This document shows positions 33,979 through 43,350 of a stretch of DNA of 64,000 nt, one piece after another (the stretch's first letter is position 1; the number at the start of each line of letters is the position of its first letter). This DNA is from Winogradskyella marincola. GTDB taxonomy: Bacteria; Bacteroidota; Bacteroidia; Flavobacteriales; Flavobacteriaceae. The position numbers were made by a program, and so were the translations under genes. The notes beneath the pieces were generated by a model, which saw only the letters and a program-made list of their open reading frames with translations, ran no database searches and was not told the DNA's origin. The stretch is from NCBI RefSeq assembly GCF_029624125.1, contig NZ_JARSBN010000006.1, positions 1 through 64,000 of the forward strand, in the 5' to 3' direction.

Positions 33979-34452
33979 ATGACATTAAAAGAGATTACAT
34001 CAGCTTTAAGTACTCTAGATAAGATTGCTTTTCAATTACCTAATGGAGACTTGGTTCCTTCGCATTTTCATGTTACTGAAGTCGGAAAAATAAACAAACT
34101 ATTTATCGATTGTGGAGGAACAATAAGAAACGAAGACGTTGTTAATTTTCAATTATGGAATGCCGATGACTATGATCACAGGCTACATCCTGAAAAATTA
34201 GTGAACATCATTAACCTTTCCATTGAAAAATTAAACATTAATGAAAACCTTCCTATTGAAGTAGAATACCAAGGTGAAACGATTGGAAAATTTGGGTTAG
34301 AATTCGATGGCACTAACTTCTTATTAACCACAAAGCAAACTGATTGCTTAGCTAAAGACAAATGTGGTATTCCTGAAGCTAAACCAAAACGTCAACTTTC
34401 AACCTTAACTGATGATGAACCATGTTGTTCACCTGATGGCAACTGTTGTTAA
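33979..34452 (+). CDS. DUF6428 family protein of the arsenic operon
   Basis: A 157-residue protein regularly found after arsR in Bacteroidota arsenic operons, of unknown function. Most of it is a compact alpha/beta domain (TLDKIAFQLPNGDLVPSHFHVTEVG at the start). The C-terminal 40 residues are rich in cysteine: TDCLAKDKCG, then DDEPCCSPDGNCC, six Cys in all. A role in binding or delivering arsenite is a reasonable inference from this tail and the context. It lies 16 bases before the reductase gene. Confidence 0.85.
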   Translation: MTLKEITSALSTLDKIAFQLPNGDLVPSHFHVTEVGKINKLFIDCGGTIRNEDVVNFQLWNADDYDHRLHPEKLVNIINLSIEKLNINENLPIEVEYQGETIGKFGLEFDGTNFLLTTKQTDCLAKDKCGIPEAKPKRQLSTLTDDEPCCSPDGNCC

Positions 34453-34468
34453 ATCCAAAAACTAAACC

Positions 34469-35089
34469 ATGATATATTCAACATTAAAAGATACTATTGA
34501 GGACTTTGATACCACTTCAATCTCTGAAGAACGAAAAAAAGTACTTCAACCTTTAATAGATTTTATTCAGTCTAAAGTTGATGCTAAAGCAACTGTAAAT
34601 CTCAATTTTATTTGCACGCACAATTCCAGAAGAAGTCACCTCTCACAAGCTTGGGCACAAGCGACTGGCTTTTATTTTGGGATAGAAAACTTGTTTTGTT
34701 ATTCTGCAGGTACAGAAGCAACAGCCTTATTTCCTGTAGCAGCAGAAACACTTTCTGACGCTGGATTTAATGTAGAACCATTATCTGAAGGCAACAATCC
34801 TGTGTACAGTTTAAAATATGCCGAAAATGCGCATCCTATCATCGGATTCTCAAAAACCATTACTTCAGAGTTTAATCCTCAAAATGAATTTGCAGCCATA
34901 ATGACTTGCTCTTCGGCAGATCAAGGTTGCCCTTTTATTGCTGGTGCAGAAAAGCGAATTCCTATTACTTACGAAGATCCTAAAGTATCAGATGGCACAC
35001 CGCAACAAACTGAGATTTATAACGAACGTAGCGTGCAAATTGCTACAGAAATGAAGTTTATCTTTTCTCAAATAAATCATATATCATAA
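34469..35089 (+). CDS. Arsenate reductase-like low-molecular-weight protein tyrosine phosphatase
   Basis: A 206-residue phosphatase-fold protein. The P-loop C(x)5R reads CTHNSRR (residues about 49-55, NFICTHNSRRSHLSQAWA). Further Cys occur in MTCSSADQGCPF (about 149-160), positions that could take part in the disulfide relay of thioredoxin-coupled arsenate reductases. It is expected to reduce arsenate to arsenite for export by the next gene, which begins right after its stop codon. Confidence 0.85.
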   Translation: MIYSTLKDTIEDFDTTSISEERKKVLQPLIDFIQSKVDAKATVNLNFICTHNSRRSHLSQAWAQATGFYFGIENLFCYSAGTEATALFPVAAETLSDAGFNVEPLSEGNNPVYSLKYAENAHPIIGFSKTITSEFNPQNEFAAIMTCSSADQGCPFIAGAEKRIPITYEDPKVSDGTPQQTEIYNERSVQIATEMKFIFSQINHIS

Positions 35090-36133
35090 ATGAAAAAGAA
35101 GCTAAGTTTTCTGGATAGCTACCTAACGCTTTGGATATTTTTAGCTATGATTGTTGGTGTTGCTATTGGTAATTTTTTCACTGAATTTCCTGAAATCGTT
35201 AATTCCTTTAGTAGTGGATCAACAAACATTCCTATTGCTATCGGACTTATTGTAATGATGTATCCACCACTGGCAAAAGTTAATTACAGCTTGCTACCAA
35301 AAGTATTTAAGGATGTAAAAATATTGTCCATTTCTTTAGTCTTAAACTGGATTATAGGTCCTGCTTTAATGTTTGTTTTGGCTATAATCTTTTTGCAAGA
35401 TTATCCAGAATATATGGTTGGACTCATTCTTATTGGTTTGGCGCGTTGTATTGCTATGGTTTTAGTTTGGAATGATTTAGCAGAAGGCAGTAGTGAATAC
35501 GGAGCTGGTTTAGTGGCTCTTAACAGTATTTTTCAGGTGTTTGGCTATAGTTTTTATGCTTACCTATTTATCACTGTTCTTCCTCCCTATTTTGGGTTTA
35601 AAGGTGCCATCGTAGACATCTCTATTGGAACCATTGCAGAAAGTGTTGCAATTTATTTAGGAATACCTTTTTTACTTGGCATTCTATCGCGTGTTGTACT
35701 TGTTAAGCTTAAAGGTGAAGTTTGGTATACTCAAAAGTTTATTCCAGCTATTTCACCGTTAACACTCATTGCATTATTATTTACAATTGTAATTATGTTT
35801 TCATTAAAAGGGGAATTGATTGTAGAAATTCCTGGAGATGTACTTATCATAGCCTTACCATTATTAATTTATTTTGTGCTAATGTTTCTTATTGGTTTCT
35901 TTATAAGCAAAGCGATGGGTGCACCTTATGATAAAAATGCAGCTATTGCTTTTACAGCAGCTGGTAATAATTTTGAATTAGCCATAGCTGTTGCTATTGC
36001 TGTATTTGGTCTTAACTCTGGTCAAGCTTTTACTGGTGTTATTGGTCCTTTGGTAGAAGTTCCTGCTTTAATACTATTAGTTAGAGTCGCATTTTGGTTA
36101 AGAAAAAAATACTATTTATCACAAAAAGCCTAA
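35090..36133 (+). CDS. arsB: ACR3-type arsenite efflux transporter
   Basis: A 347-residue inner-membrane permease with ten helices of the ACR3/BART family. Signatures are [19 protein letters not shown] (N-terminal), [16 protein letters not shown] (about residues 117-132, with the conserved Cys used for arsenite transport) and [19 protein letters not shown] (about 291-309). It exports arsenite made by the preceding reductase. Last gene of the arsR operon. ACR3 is sometimes given the symbol arsB although it is unrelated to true ArsB. Confidence 0.93.
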   Translation: MKKKLSFLDSYLTLWIFLAMIVGVAIGNFFTEFPEIVNSFSSGSTNIPIAIGLIVMMYPPLAKVNYSLLPKVFKDVKILSISLVLNWIIGPALMFVLAIIFLQDYPEYMVGLILIGLARCIAMVLVWNDLAEGSSEYGAGLVALNSIFQVFGYSFYAYLFITVLPPYFGFKGAIVDISIGTIAESVAIYLGIPFLLGILSRVVLVKLKGEVWYTQKFIPAISPLTLIALLFTIVIMFSLKGELIVEIPGDVLIIALPLLIYFVLMFLIGFFISKAMGAPYDKNAAIAFTAAGNNFELAIAVAIAVFGLNSGQAFTGVIGPLVEVPALILLVRVAFWLRKKYYLSQKA

Positions 36134-36169
36134 TTCATAAATCTGCTTACTCTAAGTTTAGTTAAATTT

Positions 36170-36212
36170 TGTTTAACTTTAAAAACAAATAGTTAAACAT
36201 TTAGTATCTTTA
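36170..36212 (+). promoter_or_regulatory. Photolyase-cluster promoter 1 with inverted-repeat operator
   Basis: TGTTTAAC (36170-36177), 14 bases, GTTAAACA (36192-36199), 5 bases, then -7 box TATCTTTA (36205-36212). The repeat centre (36184.5) coincides with the -33 position, where no TTG is present. The same layout with identical spacings occurs at 44894-44936. Confidence 0.75.
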
Positions 36213-36230
36213 CATTGTAAATCAATTACA

Positions 36231-36890
36231 ATGGCAAAGAAAAAAAACATAGAGCAAGCAGATTTAATAGCATTATACATGGATTATGTGCTAACGCACA
36301 ACCAACAACCCAAATCTGTGTATGTCTTTTCTAAAGACAACAATTTTGAAGAGCAAAAATTCTACGAACATTTCAATTCTTTTGAAGCCTTAGAAAGAAG
36401 CATTTTCAAAGCTTTTTTTAATAATACGCACGAGGTCTTACAAAAAAGCGAAGACTACCAATCTTTTGATGCGCGAAACAAACTTTTGAGTTTCTACTAC
36501 ACCTTTTTCGAAGTGCTTACAGCCAACAGAAGCTATGTAAATTATGCACTTGAAAAAGAAAAAAACAAACTCAAGACGCTTAAATCGCTATCAGGTTTAA
36601 AATCTAGTTTTACCAATTACATATCAACCTTAGATATTAAAACACTAGATCTCAAAGAAGAAAAATTAGAAAAACTTCAAAAGCGAAGCATAGAAGAATC
36701 CGCTTGGATTCAGCTATTGATGACCATAAAGTTTTGGATGGATGACACCTCTAAAGCATTCGAAAAAACCGATGTATTCATCGAAAAATCTGTCAATACC
36801 AGCTTCGATCTTATCGATACCACTCCATTAAAAAGCCTTATTGACTTCGGAAAGTTTATCTACAAAGAAAAATTTAAAATGAACGTATGA
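36231..36890 (+). CDS. TetR-like transcriptional regulator
   Basis: A 219-residue helical protein at the head of the photolyase cluster. The N-terminal 60 residues fit a TetR DNA-binding domain in a divergent form (PKSVYVFSKDNNFEEQKFYEHFNSFEALERSIF, the YEHF.S.E.L block matching the third helix end). The C-terminal part is a TetR_C-like helical bundle. It is the first gene after the inverted-repeat promoter, so it may be the repressor or activator that binds it. Its stop overlaps the next start (ATGA), coupling it to the ABC1 kinase gene. Confidence 0.75.
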   Translation: MAKKKNIEQADLIALYMDYVLTHNQQPKSVYVFSKDNNFEEQKFYEHFNSFEALERSIFKAFFNNTHEVLQKSEDYQSFDARNKLLSFYYTFFEVLTANRSYVNYALEKEKNKLKTLKSLSGLKSSFTNYISTLDIKTLDLKEEKLEKLQKRSIEESAWIQLLMTIKFWMDDTSKAFEKTDVFIEKSVNTSFDLIDTTPLKSLIDFGKFIYKEKFKMNV

Positions 36891-38197
36891 AGACGATTGA
36901 CAAAATTCCAGTTTCAAAAATATCAAGAGCAACGAAGTTAGTGTCTACAGGTGCAAAAGTTGGTGTTAACTATTTAAAATATTACGGAGACAAAATCACT
37001 AAATCCGAAGAGGAAGCCAAGGAACGTCTCAACCAAAATAATGCCGAAGATATCTATGACAGCCTAAAACAACTTAAGGGCAGCGCACTAAAAGTGGCAC
37101 AAATGCTTAGTATGGAAAAAAGCATTTTACCACAGGCTTACGTAGAAAAATTTTCGTTATCGCAATTCTCAGTACCACCATTGTCTGCGCCTTTGGTTAT
37201 TAAAACTTTTAAAAAATATTTTGGGAAACACCCAGAAGAATTATTCGATACTTTCAATGCAACTTCAGTAAATGCTGCAAGCATAGGCCAGGTTCACTTG
37301 GCCGAAAAGGATGGGAAAAAATTTGCTGTGAAAATCCAATATCCTGGAGTTGCAGAAAGTATTGCTTCTGATTTAGCTTTGGTAAAACCAATTGCTATTA
37401 AGATGTTTAATATTAAGGGCAAAGATTCTGATAAATATTTCAAAGAAGTAGAAAACAAACTTACCGAAGAGACCAATTACATCTTAGAGTTACAACAAAG
37501 TAAAGCTGTTGCCGAAGCTTGTCAACACATTCCAAATCTGAAGTTTCCAGATTATTATGAAGCATTTTCATCAGAGCGCATTATCACCATGGATTACATG
37601 CAAGGTGAGCATCTTTCTGAATTTGTACAACACAATACAGATCAGGAATTATCCAATCAATTAGGACAAGCGCTGTGGGATTTCTACATGTTTCAAATTC
37701 ATAAATTGAAAAAAGTACATGCCGATCCACATCCTGGTAATTTTTTGATTTCAGAGGAAGGCAACTTAATTGCTTTAGATTTTGGTTGTATGAAAGCCAT
37801 TCCTGAGGAATTTTACACACCTTATTTTGAACTTGCGGAAAAAGATACCATCAATCATCCTGAAAAATTTAAAGAAAAACTCTACGAACTAGAAATCTTA
37901 AGAAAAGATGATTCTGAAGAAGAAATCACCTTTTTTACAGCGATGTTTCATGAACTTTTAAGCTTGTTTACCCAACCGTTTCATTCGGAAACTTTCGATT
38001 TTTCTGATGCGGAATTCTTCGGAAAAATTACAGAAATGGGACAAAAATATTCTAAGAGTACAGAATTGAGAAACATGAACGGTAATCGTGGTTCTAAACA
38101 TTTTATTTACATCAATAGAACCTTCTTTGGGCTCTATAACTTAATGTTCGACCTCAAAGCTAAAGACATCAAAATCAACAACTTTAATACGCTATAA
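36887..38197 (+). CDS. ABC1/AarF (UbiB-like) atypical kinase
   Basis: A 436-residue ABC1 kinase-like protein. The KxGQ-type motif appears as LKGSALKVAQMLSME (about residues 64-78). The Ala-rich nucleotide loop is AASIGQVHLAE (about 129-139), the catalytic Lys lies in FAVKIQYPG, and HADPHPGNFLI plus LDFGCMK (about 281-302) hold the catalytic and metal-binding Asp. Family members act in isoprenoid-quinone or lipid metabolism. Its place in a photolyase cluster is conserved-looking but functionally unexplained. Start overlaps the TetR-like gene by 4 bases; the next gene starts immediately. Confidence 0.9.
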   Translation: MKTIDKIPVSKISRATKLVSTGAKVGVNYLKYYGDKITKSEEEAKERLNQNNAEDIYDSLKQLKGSALKVAQMLSMEKSILPQAYVEKFSLSQFSVPPLSAPLVIKTFKKYFGKHPEELFDTFNATSVNAASIGQVHLAEKDGKKFAVKIQYPGVAESIASDLALVKPIAIKMFNIKGKDSDKYFKEVENKLTEETNYILELQQSKAVAEACQHIPNLKFPDYYEAFSSERIITMDYMQGEHLSEFVQHNTDQELSNQLGQALWDFYMFQIHKLKKVHADPHPGNFLISEEGNLIALDFGCMKAIPEEFYTPYFELAEKDTINHPEKFKEKLYELEILRKDDSEEEITFFTAMFHELLSLFTQPFHSETFDFSDAEFFGKITEMGQKYSKSTELRNMNGNRGSKHFIYINRTFFGLYNLMFDLKAKDIKINNFNTL

Positions 38198-38830
38198 ATG
38201 ATAGAATTTGATATCAAGGATATAAACCAAATGCATCATTTATACCGCATAAACCTTATCAATAGTTGTTCTGGATACAAGTCTGCGAATCTCATTGGTA
38301 CAAAAAGTAAGGATGATATAAGCAACGTAGCTGTGTTTAGTTCGGTGACGCATCTAGGATCAGATCCTGCTTTGCTGGGCTTTTTTCTGAGACCAACTAC
38401 AGTTATTAGAAACACGTATGATAATATTAAAGAAACTGGTTTTTTCACGTTAAATCATATTCATCAACATATTATTGAAGATGCGCATCACACTTCTGCA
38501 AAATACGAAGCTTCTATTTCAGAGTTCGATGTTACCAAGCTAGAAGAAGAATATAAAGACGATTTTTTAGCTCCCTTTGTAAAAAACTGTCCATTACAAT
38601 TGGCAATGGAATATGTAGAAGAATACCCAATAAAAGCTAATGACACCATTTTATTGATAGGAAAAATCAAAAAACTGTATATAAAAGATGGCTTATTAGA
38701 GAAAGATGGTTTTATCAATTTATCAAAAGGAAACGTTGCTGCAATTAATGGTTTAGATGCTTATGCTGTTCCAAGTTCTAACTCACGTTTAGAATATCAA
38801 AGACCTAAAATGAACCTTTCTAATCAATAA
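38198..38830 (+). CDS. Flavin reductase family protein (FMN-binding split barrel)
   Basis: A 210-residue protein of the flavin reductase-like superfamily: NVAVFSSVTHLGSDPALLGFFLRPTT (about residues 44-69) and the TGFFTLNHIHQHI segment (about 83-95) are the FMN-binding signatures. It may supply reduced flavin for the photolyases and cryptochromes in the cluster, or act on an unknown substrate. The gene begins directly after the ABC1 kinase stop. Confidence 0.85.
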   Translation: MIEFDIKDINQMHHLYRINLINSCSGYKSANLIGTKSKDDISNVAVFSSVTHLGSDPALLGFFLRPTTVIRNTYDNIKETGFFTLNHIHQHIIEDAHHTSAKYEASISEFDVTKLEEEYKDDFLAPFVKNCPLQLAMEYVEEYPIKANDTILLIGKIKKLYIKDGLLEKDGFINLSKGNVAAINGLDAYAVPSSNSRLEYQRPKMNLSNQ

Positions 38831-38869
38831 AAATTTAAAAAGTTGAAGTTATTTAATTCAATGACATGT

Positions 38870-38935
38870 CGACTGCGCTCAAAGTGACAAATGAAACAAT
38901 ATGATTTCCCCTTTGGGGAATTAAAAGGGGCTTTT
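38870..38935. repeat. Mosaic of intergenic repeats upstream of the DUF2867 gene
   Basis: CGACTGCGCTCAAAGTGAC (38870-38887) is a degenerate relative of the repeat at 19641-19665. It is followed by the palindrome TTCCCCTTTGGGGAA (38906-38920) and AAAAGGGGCTTTT. The second part resembles the CCCC/GGGG repeats at 41780-41861. An open frame runs through it, but it is repeat DNA rather than coding. Confidence 0.55.
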
Positions 38936-40357
38936 ATGAAAATATTACTCACAGGTACAACAGGCTATATTGCCAAAAGATTAGCACTTCAGCTTTTAGA
39001 AGATGAGCATGAGCTCGTTTGTTGTGTTCGTGATTTAAATCGTATTCCAGATGAAATTGAAAATCATCCCTCTTGCTCCTTTATTAAACTCGACTTTTTA
39101 AATCCTGAACCCAACAAAATTCCTCAAGATATAGATGCTGCTTATTACTTGATACATTCTATGTCTACAAGTTCAAACGATTTTGAAGATTTAGAACGTC
39201 AGTGCGCTCAGAATTTTAAGAATTTGGTAAATGCCACACGTTGCAAACAAGTAATTTATCTCAGCGGAATCGTCAACGACAACTCTCTTTCAAAACATTT
39301 AAAATCTCGTCTTCAAGTTGAAAACACATTAAAGTCAGACCACTACGCACTTACCACATTTAGAGCTGGAATTATAGTTGGTAGTGGTAGCGCTTCGTTC
39401 GAAATCATAAGAGACATTGTAGAAAAACTACCTTTTATGATAACTCCACGATGGTTAAAAACCAAAACACAACCTATTGCTATTCGAGATGTTTTGGCTT
39501 TTCTTTCTGGCGGATTAGACAAAGAGGAATTGTACAATAAATCCTTCGATATTTTTGGTCCAGAAGTCCTTACCTACAAGGAAATGTTGCTTCAATTTGC
39601 CGAAGTTCGTGAGCTAAAACGCTACATTGTAACACTACCTGTTTTAACACCCAAATTATCATCGTTCTGGTTGTATTTTGTAACCTCTACATCATTTAAA
39701 CTAGCTACTGCTTTGGTAGATAGTATGAAGGTTGAAGTCATTGGCAAACCTAGCAACATCAATAAAATTATTGGTGTTGAGCCTGTAGATTACAAAACAG
39801 CTGTAAATCTAGCATTTCAAAAAATTGAACAAAATGCTGTTGTATCCAGCTGGAAAGACGCTATAAGTAGTGGACGTTTTAATGTTCAACTTTCAAAATA
39901 TATTGAGCTTCCAAACTATGGTTGCTTTAAAGATATAAGGCACAGAACTGTACAAGATGAAACTTACACACTCAATAAAATTTGGAGTATTGGTGGCCGT
40001 AATGGCTGGTACAGTTTTAATGGACTTTGGCAAATTAGAGGTTATATCGATAAGATTTTTGGCGGAGTTGGTTTGCGTCGTGGAAGAACACACGATAACT
40101 ATCTCGAAGCTGGTGACGCATTAGATTTTTGGCGTGTGCTCTTTGCCGATAAAGACGAAAAGCGGCTACTTCTTTTTGCTGAAATGCGCTTACCTGGAGA
40201 AGCCTGGTTAGAATTCAAAATTGTAAAGAATCAACTTTACCAACGTGCTGTTTTTAGACCTAGAGGAATTTGGGGACGGCTGTATTGGTACGCAGTTCTA
40301 CCCTTTCACGCTTTTGTTTTTAACGGAATGATCAACGCTTTGATTAATAAAAAATGA
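38936..40357 (+). CDS. SDR (NAD(P)-binding) and DUF2867 domain protein
   Basis: A 473-residue two-domain protein. Residues 1-290 form an atypical short-chain dehydrogenase with the nucleotide loop [16 protein letters not shown] (about 6-21) and the active-site region [10 protein letters not shown]. The C-terminal DUF2867 domain (about 330-470) includes [27 protein letters not shown] and [23 protein letters not shown] start at the ATG at 38936 because the in-frame extension upstream is repeat sequence. The stop overlaps the DUF2256 start (ATGA). This protein is commonly found with photolyases; its substrate is unknown. Confidence 0.85.
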   Translation: MKILLTGTTGYIAKRLALQLLEDEHELVCCVRDLNRIPDEIENHPSCSFIKLDFLNPEPNKIPQDIDAAYYLIHSMSTSSNDFEDLERQCAQNFKNLVNATRCKQVIYLSGIVNDNSLSKHLKSRLQVENTLKSDHYALTTFRAGIIVGSGSASFEIIRDIVEKLPFMITPRWLKTKTQPIAIRDVLAFLSGGLDKEELYNKSFDIFGPEVLTYKEMLLQFAEVRELKRYIVTLPVLTPKLSSFWLYFVTSTSFKLATALVDSMKVEVIGKPSNINKIIGVEPVDYKTAVNLAFQKIEQNAVVSSWKDAISSGRFNVQLSKYIELPNYGCFKDIRHRTVQDETYTLNKIWSIGGRNGWYSFNGLWQIRGYIDKIFGGVGLRRGRTHDNYLEAGDALDFWRVLFADKDEKRLLLFAEMRLPGEAWLEFKIVKNQLYQRAVFRPRGIWGRLYWYAVLPFHAFVFNGMINALINKK

Positions 40358-40500
40358 AAGGTATAAAAAAGCAACATCTGCCCACAAAAATATGTCCAGT
40401 TTGTGAACGACCTTTTATCTGGCGCAAAAAATGGGCAAAGAATTGGGACAACGTAAAATATTGTAGCGAAAAATGCAGAAGAACGACACAAAAAATCTGA
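40354..40500 (+). CDS. DUF2256 domain-containing small zinc-ribbon protein
   Basis: A 48-residue protein with [20 protein letters not shown] (residues about 10-29) and [10 protein letters not shown] near the end, so a CxxC...CxxxC zinc site. This is the DUF2256 family, known to accompany cryptochrome/photolyase genes in many bacteria. It starts inside the stop of the DUF2867 gene (ATGA) and its last 28 bases overlap the start of the DASH cryptochrome gene in another frame. The function is unknown; nucleic-acid binding is plausible. Confidence 0.88.
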   Translation: MKGIKKQHLPTKICPVCERPFIWRKKWAKNWDNVKYCSEKCRRTTQKI

Positions 40501-41777
40501 TTTGGTTTAGAAATGACCTGAGAACTATAGATAATGCTGTTTTAAGTGAAGCTACTAAAAATGGCAATACTGTTTTTGGTGTGTATTGTTTCGATCCTAA
40601 ACACTATCAAATTGATGCTTTTGGTTTTAGAAAAACAGAAAAATTTAGAGCACAGTTTTTAATTGAAACCATTAAGGATTTAAAAACACAACTCAGTGAA
40701 CTCAACATAGAATTACTAGTATATAACGAGCATCCCGAAGTAATAATTCCGAAACTTTGCGACAAATTAAATGTTGAAGCCATTTACCTTCAAAAGGAAT
40801 GGACACAAGAAGAAATAGACTCTGAAAATGCAGTTAAAGCAAACATTGAAAACGTGACTTGGCATCACATTTATAATCAATTTTTGTTTCATCCTGAAGA
40901 TATCAATTTTGAGATTTCTAAAACACCGCAAGTCTTTACAGTTTTCAGAAAAAAATTAGAAAAATACATCAGTATTAGGCCTGAGGTTGAAATACCAAAA
41001 CTGCCAAAAAGCAATCGCATTGAAAACACCACAAGAATTCCAACACTTTCAGATTTAGGCTTTAATAATTTTGAAACACATCCACACTCAGCATTTCCAT
41101 TTAAAGGTGGTGAAACTGCGGCCCAAAACCGATTGGATGACTATTTTTTCAACACCAAAAAATTAGGTTTTTATAAGAAAACGAGAAACGGTTTGGTAGG
41201 CAAGGATTATAGTTCAAAATTTTCGCCTTGGCTGGCTAATGGCAGTATTTCTGCCAGAACGATCTTTTGGAAAGTAAAAGAATTTGAAAAAGAACATTAT
41301 AAAAACCAATCGACTTACTGGCTAATTTTTGAATTGATTTGGCGCGACTATTTCAAATACATTTCTCTGAAGCATGGCAACCAGATTTTTAAACTCGAAG
41401 GCATACTAAACAAAGATTATAATTGGTCTACAAATCAAGCGCAAATTCAACAATGGATAAATGGTGAAACAGCATCTGACTTTGTAAATGCCAACATGAT
41501 CGAACTTAAAGAAACTGGCTGGATGAGTAATAGAGGTCGCCAAAACGTAGCATCCTATTTTGCTAAAGAACTAGAGTTAGATTGGCGTATAGGTGCTGCG
41601 TATTTTGAGTCGCTCCTACTCGATTATGATGTGCACAGCAACTATAGCAATTGGATGTATGTAGCTGGAGTTGGTAACGATCCTCGTGATCGTAAATTCA
41701 ATGTGCAATTGCAAGCCGAGCGTTACGACAGCAATGGAAAATTTAGAAACCTATGGTTACAACCGAGTTTGTTTTGA
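40473..41777 (+). CDS. DASH family cryptochrome
   Basis: A 434-residue photolyase-superfamily flavoprotein. The N-terminal antenna-binding Rossmann domain (1-130) starts [19 protein letters not shown]. The FAD-binding domain (about 200-430) has [57 protein letters not shown] and [49 protein letters not shown]. The Asn near the flavin N5 and the Trp of the electron-transfer chain lie in the last block. DASH proteins repair lesions in single-stranded or looped DNA. Its start codon lies within the DUF2256 gene. A large inverted repeat follows its stop. Confidence 0.92.
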   Translation: MQKNDTKNLIWFRNDLRTIDNAVLSEATKNGNTVFGVYCFDPKHYQIDAFGFRKTEKFRAQFLIETIKDLKTQLSELNIELLVYNEHPEVIIPKLCDKLNVEAIYLQKEWTQEEIDSENAVKANIENVTWHHIYNQFLFHPEDINFEISKTPQVFTVFRKKLEKYISIRPEVEIPKLPKSNRIENTTRIPTLSDLGFNNFETHPHSAFPFKGGETAAQNRLDDYFFNTKKLGFYKKTRNGLVGKDYSSKFSPWLANGSISARTIFWKVKEFEKEHYKNQSTYWLIFELIWRDYFKYISLKHGNQIFKLEGILNKDYNWSTNQAQIQQWINGETASDFVNANMIELKETGWMSNRGRQNVASYFAKELELDWRIGAAYFESLLLDYDVHSNYSNWMYVAGVGNDPRDRKFNVQLQAERYDSNGKFRNLWLQPSLF

Positions 41778-41779
41778 GA

Positions 41780-41861
41780 ACACCCCTAAAGTCCCCTCAA
41801 GGGGACAATACTCAAAAATGACTAGAGAACAAATGTCCCCTTGAGGGGACCTTAGGGGTGT
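41780..41861. repeat. Large imperfect inverted repeat with nested palindromes
   Basis: Arms of 28 bases (41780-41807 and 41834-41861) match with one mismatch when inverted. Each arm contains its own palindrome (CCCCTCAAGGGG, CCCCTTGAGGGG). It fills the gap between the DASH cryptochrome and the next photolyase gene and may work as an mRNA hairpin or be a dispersed intergenic repeat. Confidence 0.75.
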
Positions 41862-41874
41862 AAATAATTAAAAT

Positions 41875-43350
41875 ATGAAACAGAAAGCAACAGCATTAAT
41901 ATTTCCACATCAATTATTTCAGGATTCACCAATTCTAGAAATTGATGCAGCTATTTACCTCATTGAAGAATATCTGTTTTTTAAGCACTATAAATTTCAT
42001 AAACAGAAAATAGCGTTCCATAGAGCATCTATGAAAGCTTACGGTGATTTTTTAGGGTCTAAAGGTAAAACTGTTCATTATATTGAAGCAACTTCAGACG
42101 ATAGTGACATCAGAACATTGATACCCAAACTGATTGACAGTGGTGCAGAAACGCTTCATATTATTGACCCAACAGACAATTGGCTAGAAAAGCGTATTAA
42201 ATCAAAGGCAAAAGACATTACAGTTGAATGGTACGAAAGTCCACTGTTTATCAATACAAAAAAAGATCTCAGCTCATTTTTTAAACCTTCAAAAAAGAAA
42301 TTTTTTCAAACTTCATTTTATAAAGAACAACGAAAAAATCGAGACATTTTAATGGTTTCCAAAGAACCTGAAGGAGGCAAATGGACTTATGATTCTGAAA
42401 ACCGAAAGAAATATCCAAAAGACAAAACACCACCAAATATTCAGTTTCCTGAACGGTCAGAATACTATGAGGAAGCAAAAAAGTATACAGAAAAACATTT
42501 TGACAATCATTATGGTGAACTGAATGACTTCATTAATTATCCTATAGATTTTGAATCTTCTGAAGCGTGGTTACAGCAATTTTTTGACTATCGTTTTCAT
42601 GAATTTGGTGTGTATGAAGATGCCATTGTAAAGGAAGAACATTTTTTAAACCACAGTTTACTCTCACCATTAATTAATGTTGGTTTGCTAAACCCTTCAG
42701 ATGTAATTGATAAAGCCATTGCTTATGCTAAAGAAAATGACGTACCTATCAATTCAACAGAAGGTTTTGTAAGGCAAATTTTAGGCTGGCGCGAGTTTAT
42801 AAGAGGTGTTTACGAAGTAAAAGGAACAGAAGAGCGCACTAAAAACTTCTGGAACTTTGATCGCAAAATCCCTGCATCATTTTACGACGGTTCAACAGGA
42901 ATAAAACCTGTGGATGATGTGATAAAAAAAGTACTAAAAACAGGTTATGCGCACCATATAGAACGCCTAATGATTCTTGGGAATTTTATGGTGCTTTGTG
43001 AGTTCGATCCTGATGAAGTTTACCAATGGTTTATGGAATTATTTATCGACTCCTACGATTGGGTTATGGTGCCGAATGTGTATGGCATGAGCCTGTTTGC
43101 CGATGGTGGTTTAATGTCTACAAAACCATACATAAGCAGCAGTAACTACATCATGAAAATGAGTAACTACAGCAAAGGCGAATGGCAAGACACTTGGGAT
43201 GGCTTGTTCTGGAACTTTATGGATAAACATCGTGATTTTTTTGATAGCAATCCTAGATTAGGTATGCTTTTAGGCAACCTTGATCGTATGAAAAAAGACA
43301 CTCTCGAAAACCATTTTAATAACGCAGAAAAATTCCTGAACACGCTATAA
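41875..43350 (+). CDS. FeS-BCP/PhrB-type photolyase homologue lacking cluster cysteines
   Basis: A 491-residue member of the prokaryotic (6-4) photolyase/CryB group (deoxyribodipyrimidine photolyase-related). The opening TALIFPHQLFQDSPIL, the FVRQILGWREFIRGVYEVKG block (about residues 298-317), GYAHHIERLMILGNFMVLCEF (357-377) and VPNVYGMSLFADGG (399-412) are diagnostic. Classical members hold a [4Fe-4S] cluster with four Cys. Here only the first position (Cys375) remains, in fact the only Cys in the protein, and the CxxC position reads NYSKGEWQ (431-438). The cluster is therefore very probably absent. Its stop codon overlaps the start of the next photolyase. Confidence 0.9.
   Translation: MKQKATALIFPHQLFQDSPILEIDAAIYLIEEYLFFKHYKFHKQKIAFHRASMKAYGDFLGSKGKTVHYIEATSDDSDIRTLIPKLIDSGAETLHIIDPTDNWLEKRIKSKAKDITVEWYESPLFINTKKDLSSFFKPSKKKFFQTSFYKEQRKNRDILMVSKEPEGGKWTYDSENRKKYPKDKTPPNIQFPERSEYYEEAKKYTEKHFDNHYGELNDFINYPIDFESSEAWLQQFFDYRFHEFGVYEDAIVKEEHFLNHSLLSPLINVGLLNPSDVIDKAIAYAKENDVPINSTEGFVRQILGWREFIRGVYEVKGTEERTKNFWNFDRKIPASFYDGSTGIKPVDDVIKKVLKTGYAHHIERLMILGNFMVLCEFDPDEVYQWFMELFIDSYDWVMVPNVYGMSLFADGGLMSTKPYISSSNYIMKMSNYSKGEWQDTWDGLFWNFMDKHRDFFDSNPRLGMLLGNLDRMKKDTLENHFNNAEKFLNTL

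Noticed and set aside
38891-38935. Extended N-terminus for the DUF2867 protein
   Set aside because: The extra 15 codons are made of an intergenic palindrome (TTCCCCTTTGGGGAA) and the family starts at the [10 protein letters not shown] motif.
41780-41861. Possible CRISPR-like repeat
   Set aside because: Only one inverted pair, no regular spacers and no cas genes; there is no CRISPR array in the window.
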